In this document: positions 23,808 through 32,210 of the stretch, in pieces | Position numbering within the stretch: the stretch's first letter is position 1 | How the letters are laid out: each line of letters opens with the position of its first letter | Assembly: GCA_947632305.1 (NCBI GenBank) | Contig: CANROS010000011.1 | Location: forward strand, 1 to 36,154 | Length of the DNA: 36,154 bases | Origin: an uncultured Paenalcaligenes sp. | Lineage (GTDB): Bacteria > Pseudomonadota > Gammaproteobacteria > Burkholderiales > Burkholderiaceae_B | Reading direction: 5' to 3' | Notes under the pieces: model-generated | Told to the model about the DNA's origin: nothing | The model's input: the letters and a program-made list of their open reading frames with translations, nothing else | Databases searched by the model: none | Made by a program: the position numbers and the translations under genes

Positions 23808-24004
23808 GATCGTTTACGACGTACAAAAGCGGTAGCTGGTAGTAAGTCCCAGTCAGGCAATGCGCCAGCTAAGGCATCTTGCTCTGTAGACAGTACAGCT
23901 GGTTGAGCTGTAGCTGTACTTTGCGTGTCTTTTTGAGAAGTCAGCTGAGTCGCTTCTTGTGGATCGGTATTTGTTTTTGTATCGGTATGAATTTGACGAA
24001 CCAT
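23804..24004 (-). CDS. Small low-complexity protein of the ATPase operon
   Basis: The 66-residue protein is rich in Thr, Gln and Ala over its first 40 residues (DTKTNTDPQEATQLTSQKDTQ), so it is probably disordered, and ends in a denser stretch ALPDWDLLPATAFVRRKRS. The ATG has an AAAGGG ribosome site and its stop overlaps the next start (ATGA). The structured-looking, basic C-terminus suggests a short binding motif. It is too short to assign to a family, but the tight operon spacing supports that it is translated. Confidence 0.7.
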   Translation of the reverse strand: MVRQIHTDTKTNTDPQEATQLTSQKDTQSTATAQPAVLSTEQDALAGALPDWDLLPATAFVRRKRS

Positions 24005-24016
24005 GATAATGACCCT

Positions 24017-25744
24017 TTAAGTTGGATTCATGACGCGACGAACGGCATCATAGGAAGACAAAACATGTTGTTCTGGGCTAATGCTTTCTACAAAAGATTG
24101 TACCTTTTCAGCATAGGCATCTTTGGCTTCAATATCACGTCTTAGCTCTACAACTTCTGCCAGACAAGCGCGTAAAACACTACTGCTTTCCTGACGAAGT
24201 TTTGCATAATTAGCACGAATTTTTGTACGTTGAGCCTCCAAACCGCGGTGAGCAAAAAACACCCATAACAGACAAGCTATCCCTAGCAACAAAGCCACTC
24301 CACCATAGGATGTTGCACTTAACACCAATAAGGCACCCACTGCAGCAGCCACCCAGTGCTTAGGGCTGAATTTCACTTCTTTAAGTGTTGTTGTTTCTAG
24401 TTGCCCAATGTTGTTATCTAAATCACGTAGTAGCTCTGCTTCGTTTTCACCATTGTGAGTCCTGCCACTCCAGTCATTAGGTGCACCAATATTTAGGCTA
24501 ACCGAGATATCCATGGGGACTGATTGGCGTACTGTGGCCGTAATATCGGCATGCCCATCTATAATCCAATCACGGGAATGCGCTACAGAAAATCGTTGAG
24601 TGGCGCGGGTGACATGTGACATTTCGGGGTGCATAGCGGCGTTAGTTAGGAGTTGTGTGAAGTCAACTTCAGATTCTAAGGCCACACTTTGTTGCTGGAA
24701 GCGTTGATCTGCCACATGGCGATTACCACTCTCTTCAATGATTAGATTGACTTTTCGCTCTTCTCGACGCAATGGTAATTCTTCTTCGTCAAAACTGCTC
24801 ACTAGCTTGGTGAGTAAATCATCGACGGCAATGAGTACACTTTGTGCGGGGCGGATTTCACCTTCAAAAATATCTTCAAAGTGTTTTAAGACTCGCTCTT
24901 GCATTGCCATATTGTTCAATGCTTGATTTAAAGGCTGCCAGGTGCTGCTATAACGTTGCAAATGAGGATAGGTTTGGGCGTAATCGTTATTAGGTGTTTT
25001 GGAGCTTAAGGCTAAGCTCCACTGCTGACGTTGCTTTTCTGCAAACCCTACTTGTTCTGATAGTTCTGCAATCCAAGCTTCAATGCGTTTATCGCATTGC
25101 CTTGTTACATTAGCACCGAAAATACCATTGGCTAGTGCATCAATCATGATTACTGTTTGTCGATTCAGCTCGTAAGGGTTTTGTAAGCCAAAATAACGAT
25201 CTAACCAAGTTAGGTTTAAATCGTTGCGGTCAGACCTACGAGCAATAAGCCCAAAGAACAGAGAGGTTTTTTCATCGTCTCGGCGTATTGCTTCAGCTAA
25301 GGCGCGCTCAGCCAATGGGCGGTTATCATTTAACCACGCTGATAAAGCCACTAGTGCTGGCGCTAGCCAATATCGAGGTGCTGAAATGATGTGTTCTTCT
25401 GTCGCTCCTCGTAAGGTTTCTTGACGTACTAGTTGAATATCAGAGGCTTGTAAAATACCTGTAGCATGACGACGTACTACGCTGTAATGCGTAAATTTAT
25501 TATCCAGTTCTTGGCGAATTTTAACTAAACGAGTTTCGGCTAAGGCGATTTCCTTCGCACGTCCATCTTTTTCAATAAAGTCCTGAATCAGCTGCTCTAA
25601 TTTCGCTAATTCGGAACGAGTGTCGCTTAACTCTTGACCTACGGTATGAACTCGTCCTGATACCTCATTAATATCACTGTTTAAGCTCCTTAGTGTATTA
25701 AAAATATTACCAAGATCTGCTGTTTGAATAATACGATCAGCCAT
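24017..25744 (-). CDS. Large coiled-coil protein with a C-terminal membrane hairpin
   Basis: The 575-residue protein opens with a long heptad-like region (LRSLNSDINEVSGRVHTVGQELSDTRSELAKLEQLIQDF, about 18-75), then a helical middle with a repeat-like part (LAPALVALSAWLNDNRPLAERALAEAIRRDDEKTS). Two adjacent membrane segments lie at about 460-498, followed by a second coiled coil of about 75 residues. There is no signal peptide, so most of the chain is probably cytoplasmic and anchored by the hairpin. A GGGAG ribosome site precedes the ATG. It is the natural membrane scaffold for the ATPase encoded downstream. I do not recognise the family. Confidence 0.85.
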   Translation of the reverse strand: MADRIIQTADLGNIFNTLRSLNSDINEVSGRVHTVGQELSDTRSELAKLEQLIQDFIEKDGRAKEIALAETRLVKIRQELDNKFTHYSVVRRHATGILQASDIQLVRQETLRGATEEHIISAPRYWLAPALVALSAWLNDNRPLAERALAEAIRRDDEKTSLFFGLIARRSDRNDLNLTWLDRYFGLQNPYELNRQTVIMIDALANGIFGANVTRQCDKRIEAWIAELSEQVGFAEKQRQQWSLALSSKTPNNDYAQTYPHLQRYSSTWQPLNQALNNMAMQERVLKHFEDIFEGEIRPAQSVLIAVDDLLTKLVSSFDEEELPLRREERKVNLIIEESGNRHVADQRFQQQSVALESEVDFTQLLTNAAMHPEMSHVTRATQRFSVAHSRDWIIDGHADITATVRQSVPMDISVSLNIGAPNDWSGRTHNGENEAELLRDLDNNIGQLETTTLKEVKFSPKHWVAAAVGALLVLSATSYGGVALLLGIACLLWVFFAHRGLEAQRTKIRANYAKLRQESSSVLRACLAEVVELRRDIEAKDAYAEKVQSFVESISPEQHVLSSYDAVRRVMNPT

Positions 25745-25759
25745 GTCGCTCCCAATGGA

Positions 25760-26248
25760 TTAAAGGTCAATAATGGCGGTTTGCCCTGATTGAGTTACAG
25801 TAATGAGTTTGTCAGTATAGACTTCAATAAAAGAGTAATGTGGCTGACGCGCTAGCGAGCGTGCGGCCTCCATCCCTTTAGGTAAAGTGGCTCCTTTTTT
25901 GTAGTGCTGAATAATTTGCCCAGCATAATCAAGGGTATGCACTTCAAAAGGCTCACCCAAATAGCACTTGGAAATAATTCCTATCGGTAACCCTTCGATT
26001 TGAATGTCGGGAAACTCTGCATACATAGCATCTACCAAAGCTTGTGTTTGAGTTTGACTATGTACATGTCCTCCAGCGTCTAGCTTAGACATGGCATTAA
26101 TATAATTGGTAGATCTCTTTTGCCTTAACCGTGCTTTTAGAGCAAGAGCATCTAGTTTGCTGCGTGTGGATGAGGCAGCTGATTGGCTCTGGATCTTTGT
26201 TTGTAATTGTGGGGCTTTATTGAGAACCCCAAGTAGTGCTCGTGCCAT
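25760..26248 (-). CDS. Uncharacterised protein, first gene of the ATPase operon
   Basis: The 162-residue protein has a basic, helical N-terminal third (KLDALALKARLRQKRSTNY) and a C-terminal part that looks like a small alpha/beta domain: IQIEGLPIGIISKCYLGEPFEVHTLDYAGQIIQHYKKG, then YSFIEVYTDKLITVTQSGQTAIIDL. There is no signal peptide or membrane segment. The ribosome site before the ATG is weak. It is 15 bases upstream of the coiled-coil membrane protein gene and so is part of the same transcript. No family is recognised. Confidence 0.78.
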   Translation of the reverse strand: MARALLGVLNKAPQLQTKIQSQSAASSTRSKLDALALKARLRQKRSTNYINAMSKLDAGGHVHSQTQTQALVDAMYAEFPDIQIEGLPIGIISKCYLGEPFEVHTLDYAGQIIQHYKKGATLPKGMEAARSLARQPHYSFIEVYTDKLITVTQSGQTAIIDL

Positions 26249-26382
26249 AGTGATGCTACGTTAAGTTTTTAGAAATAAGAAGTTTGAATGGAATGAGTCG
26301 CATTGTAGTCAAAAGTATAGTGAATAGCACAATATAGATATAAAGGTAATTTCCTTAGTTTTCCAATTTTAGATGCAAATAT
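26249..26382 (-). promoter_or_regulatory. AT-rich promoter region of the ATPase operon
   Basis: This 134-base stretch between the right terminator copy and the first island gene must hold the operon promoter. A TTACCT with a TATTCA 17 bases on, and separately a TATACT, are visible on the minus strand, but none is a convincing pair. No clear palindrome for a repressor is seen. Confidence 0.35.
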
Positions 26383-26410
26383 AAAAATAGCGGCTTAGGC
26401 CGCTATTTTT
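26383..26410. terminator. Terminator after the cytochrome c gene, right copy of the duplicated hairpin
   Basis: Arms AAAAATAGCGGC and GCCGCTATTTTT enclose TTAG, the same 28 bases as 21663-21690. Only the A and T runs are one base shorter, and both copies are followed by ATGG. On the minus strand it ends the sulfite dehydrogenase/cytochrome c transcript 12 bases after the cytochrome stop. Confidence 0.88.
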
Positions 26411-26422
26411 ATGGGTGATTTT

Positions 26423-26740
26423 TTACTGCGAGGCTTGGACTACATAAGCAATAATGGCCTCGCGATCGGCTTCATCCATGGCCGCAAAGGAGGGCATAAC
26501 GCCCACGCCTTCCATCATGGTTTTACGCAATCGCTCCGCATCGGGCTTGATTTCATTTAAGTCTGGCCCAATTGCGCCAGTGGCTCCGGCGTCTTGGAGG
26601 GTGTGACAGACGGCGCAGGCAATAGGTTGGGCGCCGCTATTAAATAGCGTTTTGCCATGTGCTATTTGCGCCGTATCTGTGGCTAGGGCTGCAGTACTAA
26701 GTAGGCTAAGCACTAGAGCGCTGAGGGTGTGTTTAATCAT
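26423..26740 (-). CDS. Small periplasmic c-type cytochrome (SorB-like)
   Basis: The 105-residue protein has a Sec signal peptide (MIKHTLSALVLSLLSTAALA), one heme site CAVCH (42-46) and the likely axial methionine M82 in GVGVMPSFAAMDE, so it is a class I monoheme cytochrome c. It begins 18 bases after the molybdoenzyme gene. The size and pairing match SorB, the heme subunit of the sulfite:cytochrome c oxidoreductase SorAB. It would carry electrons from the molybdenum subunit to the respiratory chain. Diheme SoxD is excluded by its length. Confidence 0.85.
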   Translation of the reverse strand: MIKHTLSALVLSLLSTAALATDTAQIAHGKTLFNSGAQPIACAVCHTLQDAGATGAIGPDLNEIKPDAERLRKTMMEGVGVMPSFAAMDEADREAIIAYVVQASQ

Positions 26741-26758
26741 GTTTTATGGGGTAATGCC

Positions 26759-27982
26759 TTAGGCGACCGTAATGGTTAGGGCGTGGTCGGTCCAGCTGTT
26801 ATTGAGATAGCCTCGGTTGTTTTCGAGGCGGTCGGCAGGTTGCTCGTCGCCAGCCTTATTTTTAGCACGGCTGGCTAGGGTATAAGTACCGGCCTTGAGG
26901 TCAGCAGGCAAGACAAATTGACGCCAAGCGTAGGGGCCAAGATCCGGGCCAATAAATTCGGCTTTTTTCCAGTTTTTACCGCCATCGATAGAGACTTCGA
27001 CTTCGGTGACCTCAGAGGTGCCACCCATGGCGAGGCCTTGGATCTGGAGGGGGCCGGCTTTGAGCTGACTGTCGGGCTCGCCTGGGTGGGTGATCCAGGA
27101 TTTAACAGGCATTTCCCAGACGGACGCTTGGGTGGGGGCGCCTTTTTCGCCCTGCGGAGCCATACGGTAACCGGATTGTTGGATGTTGGCCTGAGATTGG
27201 TCTGCCGTGAAAGCTAGGCGCTTAATGTATTTGATGTTGTTCACGCCAGTGTAGCCTGGCACCACTAAACGTAACGGGCCGCCATGAGCTAAGGGCAAAG
27301 GTTGGCCGTTAATTTCCCAAGCGAGCAGGGCGTCTTCGATGCCTTCAAGTGGTACTGAGCGTTCGACTTGAATGGTGTTGGGATCTAGGCCCTCGGGTAT
27401 AGGTTCGCCGCCGGTACCCGTCATGTATTTAGCTGTCGAGTCCATGCCGCCTACGTGTTCAAGTAGTGTTTTAACAGGAACACCCGTAAACATGACGCAG
27501 CCGGCTGCACCTACAGTCCATTGGGTACCGCTTGGTTTAGACGGAAAGAAGCCTCGGCCATTGCCTGAGCACTGCAACACCATGGCAACGGTGGTAACCC
27601 CTAAGGTTTTTAGGTCAGCCACAGAGAGGGTGATGGGGTCTTTTACCCCGTCGATTTGAATTTGCCAAGCGTCAGGGTCTGCTACGATCTCGGCGCTGGG
27701 AGGGGAAATATTATTTCGAATGAAGAGGCGATCAAGAGGGGTGATAATGCCATTACCAAAGGCGGTGCGTTTGGTTTCCATGGTGTTAGCACTGTGAACA
27801 ATCAGGCTATCAGCGTGTTTCCAGTCGGCATAGGCGGGTAAGGCTGTTTTGGGGTCGGTTTGGGTGGCAGCAAGAGCTTTGGCTGCAGGAGTTAGGCTGC
27901 TGATTGCACCGAGGGAAGCCAAGCCAATGGCGCCACCTGTGGTGGTAAGCAGAGTGCGGCGAGAGGTATTGATAGGTTTCAT
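26759..27982 (-). CDS. Sulfite oxidase-family molybdoenzyme (SorA/SoxC-like)
   Basis: The 407-residue protein starts with a twin-arginine signal (SRRTLLTTTGGAIGLASLG), followed by the molybdopterin domain with the probable Mo-ligand cysteine C138 in MVLQCSGNGRGFF, then AAGCVMFTGVPVKTLL, HGGPLRLVVPGYTGVNNIKYIKRL, and a C-terminal Mo-cofactor dimerisation domain (TEVEVSIDGGKNWKKAEF). The family oxidises sulfite or sulfane sulfur in the periplasm. Paired with a monoheme cytochrome and without other sox genes in the window, SorA-type sulfite dehydrogenase is preferred. The Tat signal fits the adjacent tat genes. Confidence 0.83.
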   Translation of the reverse strand: MKPINTSRRTLLTTTGGAIGLASLGAISSLTPAAKALAATQTDPKTALPAYADWKHADSLIVHSANTMETKRTAFGNGIITPLDRLFIRNNISPPSAEIVADPDAWQIQIDGVKDPITLSVADLKTLGVTTVAMVLQCSGNGRGFFPSKPSGTQWTVGAAGCVMFTGVPVKTLLEHVGGMDSTAKYMTGTGGEPIPEGLDPNTIQVERSVPLEGIEDALLAWEINGQPLPLAHGGPLRLVVPGYTGVNNIKYIKRLAFTADQSQANIQQSGYRMAPQGEKGAPTQASVWEMPVKSWITHPGEPDSQLKAGPLQIQGLAMGGTSEVTEVEVSIDGGKNWKKAEFIGPDLGPYAWRQFVLPADLKAGTYTLASRAKNKAGDEQPADRLENNRGYLNNSWTDHALTITVA

Positions 27983-28072
27983 AGCGCATCTCTAGATAGT
28001 TGTTTTAGGTGTAATTAAGTTTATTATTTATCTTTATTTGTATATAGCCGCTTTTACCCTAATATACAACGC

Positions 28073-28101
28073 AAAAAACGAACCGAATTGGTTCGTTTTT
28101 T
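28073..28101 (-). terminator. Rho-independent terminator after tatC
   Basis: Arms AAAAAACGAACC (28073-28084) and GGTTCGTTTTTT (28090-28101) pair over 12 bases with a GAATT loop. It lies 17 bases beyond the tatC stop and closes the long murA-his-tat gene run. Confidence 0.85.
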
Positions 28102-28117
28102 GAGATTTTTGGTGTTT

Positions 28118-28879
28118 TTAGCTTTGGACTTCGTTGTCGGCTTCGATAGCTTGGGGCTTTTTAATTAGGTTGGCAAAGATAATGCCGACCTCATAGAGCA
28201 GGCACAAAGGCCCCGCTAATAAAAACTGACTGATCACATCTGGTGGTGTGACAACCGCGGCAATCACAAAAGCCCCTACAATGACGTAACCGCGGATTTC
28301 GCGTAGTTTTTGTACTGTAGTCATACCAGTTTTTACCAGCAAGACCACGGCAATGGGCACCTCGAAAGTAATACCAAACGCAAGAAACATGGTCATAACG
28401 AAGTTTAAGTAGGCTTCGATATCAGGTGCTGGCGTAATGGAATCTGGCGCAAAAGAGGCAATAAAATGAAAAACAGTTTTAAAGACGACGAAGTAACAAA
28501 AGCTCATGCCCAAAATAAAAAGCAGGGTGCTTGATAAGATCAGGGGCATGGCCAGTTTTTTTTCGTGCGTGTATAAACCGGGCGCAATAAAGGCCCAGGC
28601 CTGATACAGCACTATAGGTAAAGCCACCACAAAGGCTGTCAGTAGGGTGACTTTTACGGGCACCATAAAAGGTGTAATCACACCAGTGGCGATCATGCGG
28701 GTGCCTTGGGGCAAGGAAGCCAGCATGGGTTGGGCTAAAAAGTCATAAATGACAGAGGGCCCAGGGTAGAGAAACAACACCAAAAACACCAAAAGTACGC
28801 TACCCACAGCTTTAAGTAGGCGGGTACGGAGTTCGACAAGGTGTGAGATAAACGTGTCACTAGCAGGAGTGGTGCTCAT
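28118..28879 (-). CDS. tatC: Sec-independent protein translocase TatC
   Basis: The 253-residue protein has six membrane segments and TatC signatures: [23 protein letters not shown] at the N-terminus (the conserved E in HL-E-LR), [38 protein letters not shown], and [16 protein letters not shown]. It recognises twin-arginine signals. The ATG overlaps the tatB stop. Predicted Tat substrates in the window are PetA and the sulfite oxidase-family enzyme. Confidence 0.97.
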   Translation of the reverse strand: MSTTPASDTFISHLVELRTRLLKAVGSVLLVFLVLFLYPGPSVIYDFLAQPMLASLPQGTRMIATGVITPFMVPVKVTLLTAFVVALPIVLYQAWAFIAPGLYTHEKKLAMPLILSSTLLFILGMSFCYFVVFKTVFHFIASFAPDSITPAPDIEAYLNFVMTMFLAFGITFEVPIAVVLLVKTGMTTVQKLREIRGYVIVGAFVIAAVVTPPDVISQFLLAGPLCLLYEVGIIFANLIKKPQAIEADNEVQS

Positions 28880-29271
28880 TCTTTTTTATCAGCAGAGCTG
28901 TTATCAGGGGTAGCGGGTTGAGAGGAGTCTTTGGTGTTATTGGCCAAAGACTGCGCCACCTTTTCGGTGTCTTGTTCAAGTTCGTTGACAGCCTTGCGTG
29001 CCTCTTCAAGGGGGTCTTTGATTTGACTACCGAGTTGATTGACTGACTGCTTGATAGAGGATGAGGCCTCTTCCATTTGTTTTTTAATGGAATTGATCTC
29101 GTCGAGGTCCATTTCGCGTTGAATATCGCCTTTGACCTCGTTCATATAACGCTGGGCGCGCCCAAACATGTGGCCAACAGTACGGGCAACACGAGGCAGG
29201 CGCTCGGGGCCAAGTACGACTAAGGCCACCACACCAATGAGTAGAAGTTCGCTAAAGCTTATGTCAAACAT
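28876..29271 (-). CDS. tatB: Sec-independent protein translocase TatB
   Basis: The 131-residue protein begins [37 protein letters not shown], the TatB membrane helix, hinge and amphipathic helix, followed by a long charged helical tail. FDISF-E and the LGPERLP hinge separate TatB from TatA. It forms the signal-receptor complex with TatC, whose gene overlaps its stop codon. Confidence 0.96.
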   Translation of the reverse strand: MFDISFSELLLIGVVALVVLGPERLPRVARTVGHMFGRAQRYMNEVKGDIQREMDLDEINSIKKQMEEASSSIKQSVNQLGSQIKDPLEEARKAVNELEQDTEKVAQSLANNTKDSSQPATPDNSSADKKE

Positions 29272-29289
29272 AGTGATAAACGAGACGTA

Positions 29290-29517
29290 TTAGTTTTTAG
29301 AGACGTCTTGTTTTTCTTGGGCTTGAACGTCTACGGTGTTTTGATCTGCGACTTGTTTAGGTGGCAGGTCTTCGGATTCAGCTTCTTTGATGCCTTTTTT
29401 GAAGCCTTTAACAGCACCACCTAGATCTTCGCCAATATTGCGGAGTTTTTTGGTGCCAAAAACTAAAGCTACGATGACTAAAACAACGAGCCAATGCCAA
29501 ATGCTAAAACTACCCAT
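29290..29517 (-). CDS. tatA: Sec-independent protein translocase TatA
   Basis: From the ATG at 29517, with a GGAGG ribosome site, the protein has 75 residues: [42 protein letters not shown], which is a textbook TatA membrane helix, FGTKKLR hinge and amphipathic helix. It polymerises to form the translocation path. The in-frame extension to 29673 would overlap the HIT gene and was not used. Confidence 0.97.
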   Translation of the reverse strand: MGSFSIWHWLVVLVIVALVFGTKKLRNIGEDLGGAVKGFKKGIKEAESEDLPPKQVADQNTVDVQAQEKQDVSKN

Positions 29518-29530
29518 GGTGGGCCTCCGG

Positions 29531-29899
29531 TTAGGCAACAGCTGTTGCCGTGTTTTTCCAAGGGCGTTTGCCCCCAATAATATGTAAATGCAGGTGATCG
29601 ATTTCTTGACCACCGTCCTGTCCGCTATTAATGACGATGCGGTAGCCGCCTTCAGCGCCTGGCCTACAGCCATTTTCTAGTGCTATTTGAGGCACTAGGG
29701 CGAGCATTTTGCCTAACCAGTCTGCATCAGCCTGAGTGACTTGTTGCATGGACACGATATGGTGTTTTGGAATAAGCAAAATATGTACAGGCGCGACCGG
29801 GTTAATGTCTTTGAAGGCAAGAAAGTTATCGTCTTCGTAAACCTGGGTCGAGGGAATGTGGCCCGCGATGATTTTGCAAAATAAACAGTCTTGACTCAT
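29531..29899 (-). CDS. HIT-family nucleotide-binding protein (HinT-like)
   Basis: The 122-residue protein begins [44 protein letters not shown] and ends with the histidine triad [10 protein letters not shown], the active site of Hint-type purine nucleoside phosphoramidases. It lies between hisE and tatA, a position commonly seen in betaproteobacteria. Its cellular role is probably general and not specific to its neighbours. Confidence 0.94.
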   Translation of the reverse strand: MSQDCLFCKIIAGHIPSTQVYEDDNFLAFKDINPVAPVHILLIPKHHIVSMQQVTQADADWLGKMLALVPQIALENGCRPGAEGGYRIVINSGQDGGQEIDHLHLHIIGGKRPWKNTATAVA

Positions 29900-29975
29900 A
29901 TTAATTTTAAGGTGAGAAGTACCGCTTTAATTAAAGTATTTAACTATTGTAGTGTATTGTGGCACAGAGTTGGAA

Positions 29976-30305
29976 CTAAGTGCGATTGGCTTTTTCCACT
30001 AGACCAGAAATACCCTGACGCTTGGCTAATTCAGCAAAAACATCGGCAGGGTCTACCTGATAATAGTTTAAGGCGACCAAACAATGAAACCAGAGATCGG
30101 CAGTTTCGCTGATGATGGTTTGCTGATTTTGGTCTTTGGCAGCCATAACGAGCTCAGTGGCCTCTTCGCCGATTTTTTTTAAAAAAGCATCGGGGCCTTT
30201 GGCGTAGAGTTTGGCTACATAAGAACTATCAGGATCACCGCCTGCGCTAGGCAGGCGGGATTTCAAAACAGTCATTAATTCGGTTAAAACAAGATCGGCG
30301 TTCAT
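29976..30305 (-). CDS. hisE: Phosphoribosyl-ATP pyrophosphohydrolase
   Basis: The 109-residue protein shows the all-helical HisE/MazG-like fold: [33 protein letters not shown], where EEATE holds metal-binding acids, and [15 protein letters not shown]. It removes pyrophosphate from phosphoribosyl-ATP in step 2 of histidine synthesis. It is a separate gene from hisI, and the two overlap by 4 bases. Confidence 0.96.
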   Translation of the reverse strand: MNADLVLTELMTVLKSRLPSAGGDPDSSYVAKLYAKGPDAFLKKIGEEATELVMAAKDQNQQTIISETADLWFHCLVALNYYQVDPADVFAELAKRQGISGLVEKANRT

Positions 30306-30700
30306 GAGTAAATACTATCAGGGTCTTTAAGGACAGGGTCGGTGATTTCCCATTGAGGGGTATCGCCGTTGGTATTAAGGCGTGAATAAAAGCAACTTTG
30401 ACGCCCAGTATGACACGCGATGTTGCCATGTTGTTCCACACTAAGCAAAATCACATCCCCATCACAGTCTAAACGTATGTCGTGAACGGTTTGATAGTGA
30501 CCAGACTCTTCGCCTTTGCGCCACAGCTTTTGCCGTGAACGAGACCAGTAGACGGCACGGTGCGTGGCGACGGTTTCGGCCAAGGCCTCGGCGTTCATCC
30601 ACGCCACCATTAACACTTTACCGCTTTGGTGGTCTTGGGCAATAGCAGGGATTAAGCCCTGACTATCAAATAGAACTTGTTCTAACCAGTTTTGACTCAT
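30302..30700 (-). CDS. hisI: Phosphoribosyl-AMP cyclohydrolase
   Basis: The 132-residue protein carries [40 protein letters not shown], the DCDGD metal site and [10 protein letters not shown] with Zn-binding cysteines, as in HisI. It opens the purine ring of phosphoribosyl-AMP in step 3 of histidine synthesis. It overlaps hisF by 4 bases and hisE by 4 bases, a tightly coupled run. Confidence 0.96.
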   Translation of the reverse strand: MSQNWLEQVLFDSQGLIPAIAQDHQSGKVLMVAWMNAEALAETVATHRAVYWSRSRQKLWRKGEESGHYQTVHDIRLDCDGDVILLSVEQHGNIACHTGRQSCFYSRLNTNGDTPQWEITDPVLKDPDSIYS

Positions 30701-31473
30701 AGGACTTGGATGCCTTGGTCACTTAAAAAAGTTTTGGCTTCGGCAATAGTGTGTTCGCCGTAGTGGAAGATACTGGCTGCCAACACAGCAGAGGCGCCAC
30801 CTTTGAGCACGCCGTTGGCTAAGTCTTGGAGTGAACCTACACCACCCGAGGCAATAACGGGAATGGCGACCGCATCAGAAATAGCACGAGTAAGCTCAAG
30901 ATCAAAGCCAGATTTGGTGCCGTCTTTGTCCATACTGGTAACAAGCAAAGCGCCGGCTCCCATTTCTTCCATACGCTGAGCCCATTCTATGGCATCTAAG
31001 CCAGTAGCACGCTTACCGCCATGGGTGTAGATTTCCCATGAGGTAACGCCCGCATCGGTGACTGTTTGGCGAGCATCAATGGCAACAATAATGTTGTCCT
31101 TGCCAAATTGTTCGCTAGCAGCACGTATGAGTTCGGGATTGCTAATGGCAGCGCTGTTAATTGAAACGCGGGTAGCGCCCGCATCAATTAAGCGTTGCAC
31201 ATCAGATAGTTCGCGTACTCCACCCCCTACAGTAAGAGGGATAGTGATGTTTTTAGCGACTTCAGAGATGATAGGAAGAATTAAATCGCGGTTTTCCGTA
31301 GTAGCGGTGATGTCGAGCAGAGTTAACTCGTCTGCTCCTTGTTCGCTATAACGGCGTGCGATTTCGACGGGGTCCCCTGCGTCAACGAGGTCAACAAAGT
31401 TGACCCCTTTAACAACACGACCAGCTGTTACATCAAGGCAGGGGATAATACGGCAAGCTTGTTCAGATTTCAT
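30697..31473 (-). CDS. hisF: Imidazole glycerol phosphate synthase cyclase subunit
   Basis: The 258-residue TIM barrel includes [19 protein letters not shown] with the catalytic aspartate of CLDV, the second aspartate in [14 protein letters not shown], and [10 protein letters not shown]. HisF joins ammonia to PRFAR, making imidazole glycerol phosphate and AICAR. The ammonia normally comes through a tunnel from the glutaminase HisH. No hisH is found next to it or anywhere in the window, so the partner must be encoded elsewhere or replaced. It overlaps hisA by 4 bases. Confidence 0.97.
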   Translation of the reverse strand: MKSEQACRIIPCLDVTAGRVVKGVNFVDLVDAGDPVEIARRYSEQGADELTLLDITATTENRDLILPIISEVAKNITIPLTVGGGVRELSDVQRLIDAGATRVSINSAAISNPELIRAASEQFGKDNIIVAIDARQTVTDAGVTSWEIYTHGGKRATGLDAIEWAQRMEEMGAGALLVTSMDKDGTKSGFDLELTRAISDAVAIPVIASGGVGSLQDLANGVLKGGASAVLAASIFHYGEHTIAEAKTFLSDQGIQVL

Positions 31474-32210
31474 GCTTCATTCTCGTCAGCTAAGGTTTGC
31501 GCCTCGGCGAAGTCCAAGGTGCCTTCGTAGATACTGCGGCCTAAAATCACACCTTCTACACCCTCAGACTCGACTGCACAAAGGGCTTCGATGTCTTTGA
31601 GGTCGGTCACACCGCCAGAGGCAATAACAGGAATGCTAACGTGCTGTGCTAGACGCACAGTGGCTTCAATATTGACGCCAGAAAGCATGCCGTCGCGGCC
31701 AATGTCTGTGTAAATGATGGATTCACAGCCGTAGTCTTCGAATTTTTTCGCTAAGTCTAGAACATCATGGCGGGATATTTTGCTCCAGCCATCTGTGGCG
31801 ACTTTGCCATCACGTGCATCAAGACCCACAATAATGCTACCGGGGAAAGCACTGCAGGCATCACGTAAAAAGCCTGGGCTTTTGACTGCTGCGGTACCGA
31901 TGATGACGTAACGTATACCCATATCTAGATAGGTTTCGATGGTGTCTAAGTCACGAATTCCGCCCCCGATCTGGATAGGAATTTCGTCATTCACAGTATT
32001 GATAATAGTAGCAATAGCCTCTTTGTTAAGAGGTTTGCCCGCAAAAGCGCCGTTAAGATCAACCAGATGTAGACGACGAGCGCCTTGTTCTAGCCATTGT
32101 TCGGCTATTGCCGCAGGGTCATCAGAAAACACGGTAACGTCATCTAAAGCGCCTTGGCGCAAACGCACACAACGTCCGTCTTTAAGGTCGATGGCAGGAA
32201 TGAGTAACAT
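31470..32210 (-). CDS. hisA: ProFAR isomerase
   Basis: The 246-residue TIM barrel begins [20 protein letters not shown] and has [10 protein letters not shown], the second catalytic aspartate in [12 protein letters not shown], and IPVIASGGV. It isomerises ProFAR to PRFAR in step 4 of histidine synthesis. It follows hisB after 42 bases, the place where hisH stands in related operons; that spacer has no coding capacity. The ribosome site before its ATG is weak. Confidence 0.97.
   Translation of the reverse strand: MLLIPAIDLKDGRCVRLRQGALDDVTVFSDDPAAIAEQWLEQGARRLHLVDLNGAFAGKPLNKEAIATIINTVNDEIPIQIGGGIRDLDTIETYLDMGIRYVIIGTAAVKSPGFLRDACSAFPGSIIVGLDARDGKVATDGWSKISRHDVLDLAKKFEDYGCESIIYTDIGRDGMLSGVNIEATVRLAQHVSIPVIASGGVTDLKDIEALCAVESEGVEGVILGRSIYEGTLDFAEAQTLADENEA

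Noticed and set aside
21708-26248. Known defence or secretion system (BREX, Zorya, Wadjet, type VI, RavA-ViaA)
   Set aside because: None of the hallmark partners, such as methylase, MotAB-like, SMC, sheath or VWA-domain proteins, is encoded in the operon.
26423-27982. SoxCD sulfane dehydrogenase
   Set aside because: The cytochrome is a short monoheme protein and no soxXYZAB genes are in the window, so SorAB is the better fit.
29518-29673. N-terminal extension of TatA
   Set aside because: TatA begins with MGSFSIWHW; the extension overlaps the HIT gene in another frame.
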